Shown: piece by piece, positions 33,325-40,852 of the stretch
How the letters are laid out: each line of letters opens with the position of its first letter
Numbering within the stretch: position 1 is the first letter of the stretch
DNA from: Pseudomonas sp. GM74
Lineage (GTDB): Bacteria; Pseudomonadota; Gammaproteobacteria; Pseudomonadales; Pseudomonadaceae
Length of the DNA: 52,921 bases
Reading direction: 5' to 3'
Assembly: GCF_000282455.1 (NCBI RefSeq)
Contig: NZ_AKJG01000053.1
Span: 1-52,921, forward strand
Translations under genes and position numbers: made by a program
Notes under the pieces: generated by a model
What the model saw: only the letters and a program-made list of their open reading frames with translations
Databases searched by the model: none
What the model was told of the DNA's origin: nothing

Positions 33325-34181
33325 GAGCGCGCCCCTTCTGCACGACGGGCCACCAGGGCCTGGATGAACAACAGGATCAACATGATCGCGATCAGGAAGA
33401 AGCTCAGCGCCGCACCGAACGGCCAGTCCCGCGCCGTGAGGAATTGCGAATAGATCAGGTTGCCGACCATCTGCACCTGCTTGCCACCGAGCAGGTCGGC
33501 GGTGATGAAGTTGCCGATGCTCAGCACGAAGACAAACACCGCTCCGGCGGCGATACCCGGCACGCTCAATGGCAGGATGATCCGGCGAAAGGTCATCCAG
33601 CCCGAGGCGCCGAGGTCTTTCGAGGCGTCCCACAATTCGTTGTTGATCCGCGACAGCGACGAGAAAATCGCCAGGATCACAAAGGGGATGTAGTTGTAGA
33701 CCAGCCCCAGCACCACGGACGATTCGGTGTACAGCAGGCTGATGGGTTCGCCGCTGTAGCCGAACACTTGCAGCAGGCGGTTGATCAGGCCTTCGCGGTT
33801 GAGCAGGACGATCCAGGCGTAGGTGCGGATCAGGTAGTTGCTCCAGAACGGCAGCATCACCAGAAACAGATACACCGCCTGACGCCGCCGTGGCGCACGG
33901 GCAATCGCATAGGCCGCCGGGTAGCCGATCAACACCGCGAACACCGTGGCCAGCCCGGCGATCTTCGCCGACTTGAGCAGGATGCCCAGGTACAGCGGAT
34001 CGAACGCGCGCTGGTAGTTTTCCCAGGTGAACAACCAGTCGATGCCACCGTAGGCACCCCGTTCGACGAAGCTGTAGACCAGCACCAGCAGGCACGGAAT
34101 CACCAGGAACATCAGCAGCCAGCCGAAGCCGGGCGCAAGAAGCCAGGCCGACAGACGCCTGTCAGCATGCAAAGCACTCAT
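33321..34181 (-). CDS. ABC transporter permease, PotB type
   Basis: 286 residues with six membrane helices (first: LAPGFGWLLMFLVIPCLLVL). The coupling loop reads LWDASKDLGASGWMTFRRIILP. GGGAGGAT precedes the start. Its gene overlaps the PotC-type gene by four bases and follows the binding-protein gene, the order usual for PotD-B-C-A systems of Pseudomonas. Confidence 0.92.
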   Translation of the reverse strand: MSALHADRRLSAWLLAPGFGWLLMFLVIPCLLVLVYSFVERGAYGGIDWLFTWENYQRAFDPLYLGILLKSAKIAGLATVFAVLIGYPAAYAIARAPRRRQAVYLFLVMLPFWSNYLIRTYAWIVLLNREGLINRLLQVFGYSGEPISLLYTESSVVLGLVYNYIPFVILAIFSSLSRINNELWDASKDLGASGWMTFRRIILPLSVPGIAAGAVFVFVLSIGNFITADLLGGKQVQMVGNLIYSQFLTARDWPFGAALSFFLIAIMLILLFIQALVARRAEGARS

Positions 34182-34263
34182 TAACCCTATCCTCCCGCCT
34201 CAGGACAGAGGCGGCTTGCGAGCGTGGTGAGGCATGCCGGGCATGCCTCGGATCGACGTGGCG

Positions 34264-35319
34264 TTAGTTCTGCGCTGCCATGATTTCGGTGACGGCGCGG
34301 GTGTAGGCCTTTTGCGTGGTGCCGCCCAGGTCGCGCAATTGCTCCATTTTCAGCAACTCGGCGGGGGCGATGGTCAGGTTGGGATATTGCTTGAGCAGGT
34401 CCGCGGACAACCCGGCCATGGCCGCCTGGTTGGGGACTTTGTAGAGGATGTTTTCGGCGACCCAGGCATGGTTTTCCTTGGCCAGCATGAAGTTGATGAA
34501 CTCGAAGGCCTGGTCCTGGTGCTTCGAACTCTTGAGCACCACCATGGTGTCCACCCACAGGTCGGAACCTTCTTTGGGCACTACGAACTTGATCGCCGCG
34601 TTGGCCTGGGTGCCGTAGTTGCACCAGCCGTCCCAGGCGTGGGCCATCAGCGATTCGCCGGAGGCCAGCTTGGAATAGAAGGTGGTGTCGTCGAAGGACA
34701 GAATGCGTTTCTTGGTGGCGATCAGTTGATCGCGAACCGCGGCGATTTGCGCGGGGTCGCTGTCGTTGACCGACCAGCCCTTGGCGAGGAAACCGGCGCC
34801 GAGCATCCAGCGGTCGGTGGCGAGCATCGTCACCTTGCCCTTGAGGGCATCGCTCGGGTTGAGCAGCTCGTTCCAGCTCTGTGGCGCCGGTGTCACCTTG
34901 TCGGAGCGGTAGCAGATGCCGGTGGTGCCCCAGGTGTAAGGCACGGAAAACCGGTTGCCCTGGTCATATTCCAGGTGCGTGGCTTCGGGGTAGAGGTTTT
35001 TCAGGTTGGGGACCTTGTCCGGATCGATGTCCGCCAGCAGCCCCTGTTTGTGCAAGACTTCGGCGAAAGGCGAGGAGACGAACACCACGTCGTACCCTTC
35101 ACCACCGGAAGCCATCAGCTTGCCCATGATTTCTTCGTTGGTGGCGTGCAGCGCCTTGTCGACGTCCACACCGCTGGCAGCCTTGAACTTGTCCAGCGCA
35201 TCCGGGGCCATGTAGCCGTCCCAGATGGAAATCACCATGTCTTTCGCACTTGCAGCCTGTGAAGCGATCGCCAGGGAAACGGCCAATCCCACGCACAGAA
35301 GATCATTCAGCTTGCTCAT
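34264..35319 (-). CDS. ABC transporter substrate-binding protein, PotD-like
   Basis: 351 residues. A signal peptide ends at SQAASA (about 25), followed by ISIWDGYMAPDALDKFKAAS, which matches the polyamine/opine/amino-compound binding family. Other marks are SGGEGYDVVFVSSPF, PYTWGTTGICYRSDK and AHAWDGWCNYG. The Trp/Asp/Tyr pocket differs from PotF, so the ligand may be a related amine, not putrescine itself. It is the first gene of the leftward operon, just below a near-consensus promoter. Confidence 0.9.
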   Translation of the reverse strand: MSKLNDLLCVGLAVSLAIASQAASAKDMVISIWDGYMAPDALDKFKAASGVDVDKALHATNEEIMGKLMASGGEGYDVVFVSSPFAEVLHKQGLLADIDPDKVPNLKNLYPEATHLEYDQGNRFSVPYTWGTTGICYRSDKVTPAPQSWNELLNPSDALKGKVTMLATDRWMLGAGFLAKGWSVNDSDPAQIAAVRDQLIATKKRILSFDDTTFYSKLASGESLMAHAWDGWCNYGTQANAAIKFVVPKEGSDLWVDTMVVLKSSKHQDQAFEFINFMLAKENHAWVAENILYKVPNQAAMAGLSADLLKQYPNLTIAPAELLKMEQLRDLGGTTQKAYTRAVTEIMAAQN

Positions 35320-35391
35320 AAATACTCACCCGACGATTGTTTATTGTTGTGTTCGAAGGCAGTACGGCAAAACGAGAAACGATTGCTTGTG

Positions 35392-35420
35392 TTTTTTTTT
35401 AGAAATTAGGACCAGTATCA
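35392..35420. promoter_or_regulatory. T-tract operator candidate, copy 1
   Basis: Nine T followed by AGAAATTAGGACCAGTATCA. A near copy (T9, then AAAAATAAGACAGCATCA) occurs at 36474-36500. Copy 1 covers the -10 box and spacer of the leftward promoter (35403-35431), a natural site for a repressor or activator, probably the GntR/FCD protein encoded next door. Confidence 0.5.
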
Positions 35421-35431
35421 AAAGATGTCAA
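35403..35431 (-). promoter_or_regulatory. Sigma-70 promoter of the leftward transporter/glycosyltransferase operon
   Basis: Read leftward: TTGACA (35431-35426), 17-base spacer, TAATTT (35408-35403). This is a near-consensus promoter about 85 bases before the binding-protein start. Confidence 0.65.
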
Positions 35432-35518
35432 CGCATTTTTTCCAGCCTGACGATTGGCCAGCGCATGACATAAGATGGGCAACTGAGTCCGACAGCGGAT
35501 CACAACGAGAAAAGACGT

Positions 35519-36451
35519 TTGAGCACGACAGCCGAAAAAAAACCGCGCACCAATCACCTGGAACTGGCCCGGCGCATCCTCGAGCACACCCAGGAAAGCG
35601 GCCTGGTGACCGGCGACCCGGTGGCCGAACAGGCCTTGGCCCGGACTTTCCAGGTCTCGCGCACGCTGATTCGCGGCGCCCTGAAAGTACTGCTGGAAGA
35701 AAATCTGCTGAGCCACGAAGCGGGCAAGGGTTACACCCTGCTGGCACCCCCGGCCGGCCAGACCCTCAACGCCGCCCTGCCCCAGGCCGAAGAAGAAGAA
35801 CTGGCCGCCTCGGTACTGCGCGACCGCATGGCCGGGCGCCTGGGCGACAGCATCAGCATCAGTGAGCTGATGCGCCGCTACGACATCGGCCGACCGGCGG
35901 CACAAAAAGCCCTGCAGCAATTGAGCGAAAACCAGGCCATCGAACGCGGCCCCGGCCAGTCCTGGCTGTTTCGCCCATCACTGAACAGCCTGGCCGCCCT
36001 CGAAGAAAGCCTGAAATTCCGCCTGATCCTCGAACCCGAAGCCCTGCTCAGCCCCAGCTTCAACGCCGACCCGCAACGCCTGGCGCTGTTGCGCAGCGCC
36101 ACCCAAAGCCTGCTCGCCCGCCCCGTGGAAGACTTCGATATCCAACAGTTTCGCGAACTGGACATCAGCTTCCACGAACTGCTGGCCCAGAGCTGCGGCA
36201 ACCGCTTCATCAGCGACGCCCTGCTCCAGCATCAGGGTCTGCGACGCCTGCCGAACCTGCTGCCATCGGTGAGCGTGCACCGCCTGCAGGAAGCACTGCG
36301 CGAACACCTGCAAATCATCGCGCAGATCGAGCGCGGACAGATGGAGATCGCCGCCGACCTGCTGCGCCTGCACCTGCGCCTGAGCGCCGCGCAACGCCCG
36401 CAAACCGCCAACCGGGGCATCCCGCAAAGTCATCTGTTTGGGCGTCGCTAA
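35519..36451 (+). CDS. GntR-family regulator with two winged helices and FCD domain
   Basis: 310 residues. First winged helix about 10-75 (EQALARTFQVSRTLIRGALK, LLSHEAGKGYTLL), second about 100-155 (ISELMRRYDIGRPAAQKALQ), and an all-helical FCD-type ligand domain about 165-290 (RELDISFHELLAQSCGN, QEALREHLQIIAQIERGQ). The start is a TTG at 35519 preceded by GAGAAAAG; no ATG fits until residue 113. It stands between the two divergent units and probably controls both in response to the substrate or a pathway intermediate. Confidence 0.85.
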   Translation: MSTTAEKKPRTNHLELARRILEHTQESGLVTGDPVAEQALARTFQVSRTLIRGALKVLLEENLLSHEAGKGYTLLAPPAGQTLNAALPQAEEEELAASVLRDRMAGRLGDSISISELMRRYDIGRPAAQKALQQLSENQAIERGPGQSWLFRPSLNSLAALEESLKFRLILEPEALLSPSFNADPQRLALLRSATQSLLARPVEDFDIQQFRELDISFHELLAQSCGNRFISDALLQHQGLRRLPNLLPSVSVHRLQEALREHLQIIAQIERGQMEIAADLLRLHLRLSAAQRPQTANRGIPQSHLFGRR

Positions 36452-36473
36452 CCGGCTCGCAGAAACATGATGA

Positions 36474-36500
36474 TTTTTTTTTAAAAATAAGACAGCATCA
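36474..36500. promoter_or_regulatory. T-tract operator candidate, copy 2
   Basis: Nine T followed by AAAAATAAGACAGCATCA, aligning with copy 1 at 35392 with three mismatches and two single-base gaps. It ends 52 bases before the second glycosyltransferase gene, a suitable place to control it. Confidence 0.5.
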
Positions 36501-36551
36501 CAAACACCTTCAGGAACGGCGGGTCTGACCCGCCATGGACAGTCCCTCGCC

Positions 36552-37826
36552 ATGCAAAAACAAAAACTGATCGCCCTGTTTCCGGAAGCCAGTTTCGGCG
36601 CGGCCTTGAACTGCATTGGTATCGCTCAGTCGCTGCGTGAGCTGGGCGCCAGGCCGGTGTTCATCTGCCATGAACATTTCCAGGGGCTGTTCGCCGAATA
36701 CGGTTTCGACGAGTACCCGATTCCGCAAGCGAGCCCATTGTCGGCTGCGGAACACCAGCACTACTGGGAACGTTTCATCGAGCGCAGCATTCCCTACTTC
36801 GACCAGACCCCTCTGGCACAGATCGACAGTTACGTGGCGCCGGCCTGGGAAGCCATCATCGACACCGCCATCGAAGCGGAAAAACCCCTGCAGCAGCTGC
36901 TCGGCCGCCTCAAGCCCGACGTGATCGTGCTCGACAACGTAGTGATGTTCCCGGCCATCGCCAATGCCGGTTGCCCTTGGGTGCGAGTGGTGTCCTGCGC
37001 CGAAACCGAACTGCCGGATGCGGCCGTTCCGCCGTACCTGTCCGGGTGCCTGGCCAGCGACACCCAGGCCTGCGAGCGCTACACAGAGCAGTACCTGAAG
37101 GCTGTCGCACCGGCCCATGAACGCTTTTCGCAATTTCTCCTCGGCAACGGCACCGCGCCGTGCCCTGCGGGGCAGTTCCTCACCGACTCGCCATGGCTGA
37201 ACCTGCTGCTGTCACCGACGCCCGTGCGCTATGAGCGCCAGCAACCGCTGGACCCGCAACGCTACGTGTACCTCGACGGCTGCGTGCGCCGCGAAGCGCC
37301 GTACATCGTCCCGGACTTTCCACGGCACAACGACGCACCGCTGATCTACCTCAGCTTCGGCAGCCTCGGCGCCGCCGACACCGGGATGATGAAGCGCCTG
37401 ATCAGCACAATCGAAACCTTGCCCTACCGCTTCCTGGTCAACGTCGGCGCCTACCGCGACATGTACACCACCGTACCGGACAACGTGTACCTCGACAGCT
37501 GGTTTGCCCAGCCGGCGGTGCTCAAGGAATGCGATGTGTTCATCCATCACGGCGGCAACAACAGCTTCTGCGAAGCGCTGTACTTCGGTCTGCCGTCACT
37601 GATCATTCCCTATTGCTGGGACGGTCACGACAACGCCGCCCGCGCCGAGGAAACCGGCGTCGGCCGCTACCTGCCGCGCTTCGCCGATCCCCTGGCCGCC
37701 CTGCCCGCCGCCCTCGAACAGTTGCTGGCCGACCAAGCGATGAAACAACGCCTCAAATCATTCAGCGAGCGCATGCAGGCGACCCGCGGCACCGACATTG
37801 CTGCACGCGCGATCCTAGACCTCTAG
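36552..37826 (+). CDS. GT1-family (MGT/UGT-like) glycosyltransferase B
   Basis: 424 residues with a GT-B fold, paralogous to the 30130-31413 enzyme throughout: QKLIALFPEASFGAALNCIG, PDVIVLDNVVMFPAIA, LIYLSFGSLG, the donor motif HHGGNNSFCEALYFGLPSL and WDGHDNAARAEETG. The two differ most in the acceptor-side loops (about residues 45-90), so they may glycosylate different acceptors or act in series. The ribosome site is weak. It lies 100 bases after the regulator, with its own upstream element, and is followed by the FAD oxidase. Confidence 0.88.
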   Translation: MQKQKLIALFPEASFGAALNCIGIAQSLRELGARPVFICHEHFQGLFAEYGFDEYPIPQASPLSAAEHQHYWERFIERSIPYFDQTPLAQIDSYVAPAWEAIIDTAIEAEKPLQQLLGRLKPDVIVLDNVVMFPAIANAGCPWVRVVSCAETELPDAAVPPYLSGCLASDTQACERYTEQYLKAVAPAHERFSQFLLGNGTAPCPAGQFLTDSPWLNLLLSPTPVRYERQQPLDPQRYVYLDGCVRREAPYIVPDFPRHNDAPLIYLSFGSLGAADTGMMKRLISTIETLPYRFLVNVGAYRDMYTTVPDNVYLDSWFAQPAVLKECDVFIHHGGNNSFCEALYFGLPSLIIPYCWDGHDNAARAEETGVGRYLPRFADPLAALPAALEQLLADQAMKQRLKSFSERMQATRGTDIAARAILDL

Positions 37827-37895
37827 CCATAACAACAAAAACCGTCGGGCAACCGAACGCAATCGTCGCTGCCCGACACACGCCGGAGTTTCAGC

Positions 37896-39293
37896 ATGAA
37901 TGCCCCACCGCGTCTCGATTCCCTCGACCACGTCATGCCCCATCCCTTCTGGCAGGACACCGTCACCCCACCGCCCGCCGCACCTTCCGTCAGCGGCACA
38001 GTGCAGTGCGACCTGGCGGTGGTCGGCGGCGGCTTTACCGGATTGTGGACGGCGCTACTGGCACGCCAGCGCAACCCCGGGCTGAGCATCGCGATCATCG
38101 AGGCGCGACACTGCGGCGGTGAGGCCAGCGGGCGCAACGGCGGTTTCTGCGCGCCGAGCATCTCCCATGGCGTCTCCAACGCGCTCAAGCGCTGGCCGGA
38201 TGAAGCGCAGCAACTGATCCGCCTGGGCCGGCAGAACCTCGATGAGCTGGCCGCCGACCTGGATCGTTTCGGCATGCAGGTCGAGTTCGAACGCCAGGGC
38301 AAACTCAACGTCGCCAGCCAGCCGTGGCAGGTCGACGGGCTGCGCTCGATGCAGCGTAACTATGCGCAGTTCGGTATCGACTGCGAATGGCTGGAAGACA
38401 GTGCGCTGGCACAAAAACTCGACTCCCCGGCGTATGTGGCCGGCCTGTTCGAACCCAACTACGCCCTGCTCAACCCGGCAAAAATGGCCGCTGAATTGCG
38501 CCGTGTTTGCCTTGAGCAAGGCATTCAACTGTTCGAAAACAGCCCGGTCCTGCAACTGAGCGCGGACAAAGACAACCTGCGCCTGCGCACAGAAAGCGGC
38601 GAAGTGACCGCTGGCAAAATCGCCCTCGCCACCAACATCGCCCCGCCGCTGCTCGGCCATCTGGCATCGAGCGTGATCCCGGTCTACGACTACAGCCTGG
38701 TCAGCGAACCCTTGAGAGATGCGCAGCTGCAAGCCATCGGCTGGATCGAACGCTATGGCATCGCCGATTCCGGCAACCAGTTCCACTACCTGCGCAAGAC
38801 CGCCGACAACCGGATTCTATGGGCCGGTTACGATGCCGTTTACCATTTCGGCGCACGCCGCGACGAAGCCCTGACCCAGCGCCCGCAGAGCTTTCAGCGT
38901 CTGGCCGAACAGTTTCGGCAGACCTTCCCGGCCCTGTGCGGTGTGCGTTTCAGCCATGCCTGGGGCGGCATCATCGACACCTCCGCGCGCACCACGATGT
39001 TCACCGGTTGCGAGCACCAGGGCCGCGTCGCCTATGCCTTGGGCTTCACCGGGCAAGGGGTGTCCGCCAGCCGTTTCGCTGCATTGAACATGCTCGACCT
39101 GCTGGCCGGCGAGCGCACCGAACGCACCGAACTGCTGATGACCTCCAAGGCGCCGTTCCGCTTTCCGCCCGAACCCTTGCGTTATGTCGGCGTGAAACTG
39201 GCCCAGCGTTCACTGGCGCGCGAAGACCGCGACGGTCACCGCGACCTGCTGCTCAAGACCTTCGATGCCTTTGGCATCGGTTTCGATTCCTGA
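37896..39293 (+). CDS. FAD-dependent amine oxidoreductase (PuuB/DadA-like)
   Basis: 465 residues. Dinucleotide fold DLAVVGGGFTGLWTALLARQ (about 38-57), IIEARHCGGEASGRNGGF, and C-terminal GVRFSHAWGGIIDTSART with ALGFTGQGVSASR. This layout is that of gamma-glutamylputrescine oxidase and related D-amino-acid/amine oxidases, which convert a C-N bond to aldehyde plus amine or ammonia. Aldehyde dehydrogenases to take the product are encoded in the divergent operon. GGAG precedes the ATG. The gamma-glutamyl ligase PuuA is not in the window. Confidence 0.87.
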   Translation: MNAPPRLDSLDHVMPHPFWQDTVTPPPAAPSVSGTVQCDLAVVGGGFTGLWTALLARQRNPGLSIAIIEARHCGGEASGRNGGFCAPSISHGVSNALKRWPDEAQQLIRLGRQNLDELAADLDRFGMQVEFERQGKLNVASQPWQVDGLRSMQRNYAQFGIDCEWLEDSALAQKLDSPAYVAGLFEPNYALLNPAKMAAELRRVCLEQGIQLFENSPVLQLSADKDNLRLRTESGEVTAGKIALATNIAPPLLGHLASSVIPVYDYSLVSEPLRDAQLQAIGWIERYGIADSGNQFHYLRKTADNRILWAGYDAVYHFGARRDEALTQRPQSFQRLAEQFRQTFPALCGVRFSHAWGGIIDTSARTTMFTGCEHQGRVAYALGFTGQGVSASRFAALNMLDLLAGERTERTELLMTSKAPFRFPPEPLRYVGVKLAQRSLAREDRDGHRDLLLKTFDAFGIGFDS

Positions 39294-39306
39294 TCCGGAG
39301 ACCACC

Positions 39307-39666
39307 ATGTCCACAGCCCTGCCCCGGCACGTCATCGACTTCGCCAGCGACCTTGCACCCCGTGAAACCGAAATCAACGACCCGGCCGTGGTCGACGCGC
39401 CTTATCGCAGCAAGAGTTGGCGGCACTTTGTAGCGCCCGGGAAAAACGCCGTGGCCGGCATCTGGGAGGCGGGACCGCACCGGGAGCGTTGCCAGTGCGA
39501 TTACGACGAGCTGTGTCACATCCTTGAAGGCACCGTGCGCCTGACCGATGCCGAAGGCGTCGCGCGCACGTTCGGCCCCGGTGATTGCTTCGTGGTCGCC
39601 AGCGGATTCAACGGCACTTGGGAAAACCTCACGACGGTGCGCAAGGTTTACTTCATCCTCGGCTAA
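39307..39666 (+). CDS. DUF861 (cupin_3) domain protein, third copy
   Basis: 119 residues. Cupin motifs GIWEAGPHRERC, DELCHILEGTVRLTD (Glu and His metal ligands), FGPGDCFVV and RKVYFIL. The opening ARDLAPRE-like DFASDLAPRETEI is unlike the two leftward copies. Start at 39307 by GGAG. It follows the FAD oxidase by 13 bases. The gene end overlaps the convergent GGDEF gene by four bases. Confidence 0.84.
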   Translation: MSTALPRHVIDFASDLAPRETEINDPAVVDAPYRSKSWRHFVAPGKNAVAGIWEAGPHRERCQCDYDELCHILEGTVRLTDAEGVARTFGPGDCFVVASGFNGTWENLTTVRKVYFILG

Positions 39667-40730
39667 ACGGCCCCGACCGCTACATCAGGCTGCTGACGCA
39701 CCTGATTGCGCCCGTTGCGCTTGGCCTGGTACAGCGCGTCATCAGCGCGGGTCAACAGGCTTTCCGGTGTGTCGCCAGGTTGTGCATGGGCCACGCCGAA
39801 CGACGCGGTAATGGTGTCCAGCACCGTGTCGGTGCCCCGGGCCTTGACCCGCAGCGACTGGATTTTCAGGCGCAGGCGCTCGGCAAAAGCGGCCGCGGTG
39901 GCCAGGTCCTGGCAGTCCTTGAGCACCACGCAGAACTCCTCGCCGCCGTAACGCGCCGCGAACGCTTCGCCGGACAGCGAATCGCGCAACACCCGGGCGA
40001 CATGCTGAAGCACGCGGTCGCCCAAGGGATGGCCGTACTGATCGTTGAATTGCTTGAAGTGATCGATATCCAGCATCACCAGCGCCACGCCCGTCGCCAC
40101 GTTGCCCATGGCCTGTTCAAGCTGGCGGTTGAAGGTGCTGCGGTTGAGCAATTCGGTCAGGCCATCGAGGGTCGCGGCCAGTTGGGCGCGTTCGAGTTTG
40201 TCCCGCAGGCTTTTGATTTCATGCTGCGCCGACTGCAACTGGGCGAGGAAGTGCTCCTGCTGCCCCTGCATCAGCCGGGTACTCTGTTGCAGCTGGACCA
40301 GGATGCTCGGCAAGCGCTCGTCGGTGGGCTCTTCGAGCATTTGCAGGTATTGGCCGAGGCTGGCCTGGAAGTTCTGGTTGCCCTTCACGCTGCGCGACAC
40401 ATCGCGCTCCATGTCGTCGACCAGGTTGATTGCGTCCTGCTGCCCGGAGCGGGCATCCGCCAGTTCATCGCGGATGATGTACTCGCGAAACAGTTTGGCG
40501 GCGGACTCCGGCGGGAAACAGTCGAAGTCGTTGACCACCCGGTCCAGGTGCCGGTTGAGCTCCGGCTCCTGGCCCTTGCTGTAGGTGTACCAGAGCGCGT
40601 AGTGCACCGGGTTGGGCGGAATGTTGTGACGAACCATCAGCGGCACTGCCTGCTTGAGCAATGCCGCGGCCTCGCGGGAGTCTTCCGGATACAGCGCTAG
40701 AACAGTCGCTCGCGTGTCTGATTGGCTCAT
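39663..40730 (-). CDS. Diguanylate cyclase (GGDEF)
   Basis: 355 residues; makes cyclic di-GMP. The N-terminal helical region (about 20-185; SREAAALLKQAVPLMVRHNI, HYALWYTYS, then a coiled coil LQSAQHEIKSLRDKLERAQ) serves as sensor or dimerisation module. The C-terminal GGDEF domain has the linker DGLTELLNRSTF, metal Asp in LVMLDIDHFKQFND and the active GGEEF. No RxxD inhibitory site precedes it. No membrane segment. Start 40730 (MSQSDTRATV) is chosen over an upstream frame. It is unrelated in strand to its neighbours. Confidence 0.92.
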   Translation of the reverse strand: MSQSDTRATVLALYPEDSREAAALLKQAVPLMVRHNIPPNPVHYALWYTYSKGQEPELNRHLDRVVNDFDCFPPESAAKLFREYIIRDELADARSGQQDAINLVDDMERDVSRSVKGNQNFQASLGQYLQMLEEPTDERLPSILVQLQQSTRLMQGQQEHFLAQLQSAQHEIKSLRDKLERAQLAATLDGLTELLNRSTFNRQLEQAMGNVATGVALVMLDIDHFKQFNDQYGHPLGDRVLQHVARVLRDSLSGEAFAARYGGEEFCVVLKDCQDLATAAAFAERLRLKIQSLRVKARGTDTVLDTITASFGVAHAQPGDTPESLLTRADDALYQAKRNGRNQVRQQPDVAVGAV

Positions 40731-40852
40731 GGTTTCACTGTGATTGTTATCATTGGCGTTTGGCAAACTCGCTGAGCATAGCGATACGCCCGGCAAACGA
40801 CCATCCCGAATTACACAATCATTTCAACCCGCCACGCCGGTTCCAGCATCCT

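Noticed and set aside
32518..34095. 525-residue single permease spanning both permease regions
   Set aside because: Its N-terminal half is an out-of-frame reading of the PotB-type gene; the true PotC-type start is the ATG at 33324 overlapping the neighbour's stop.
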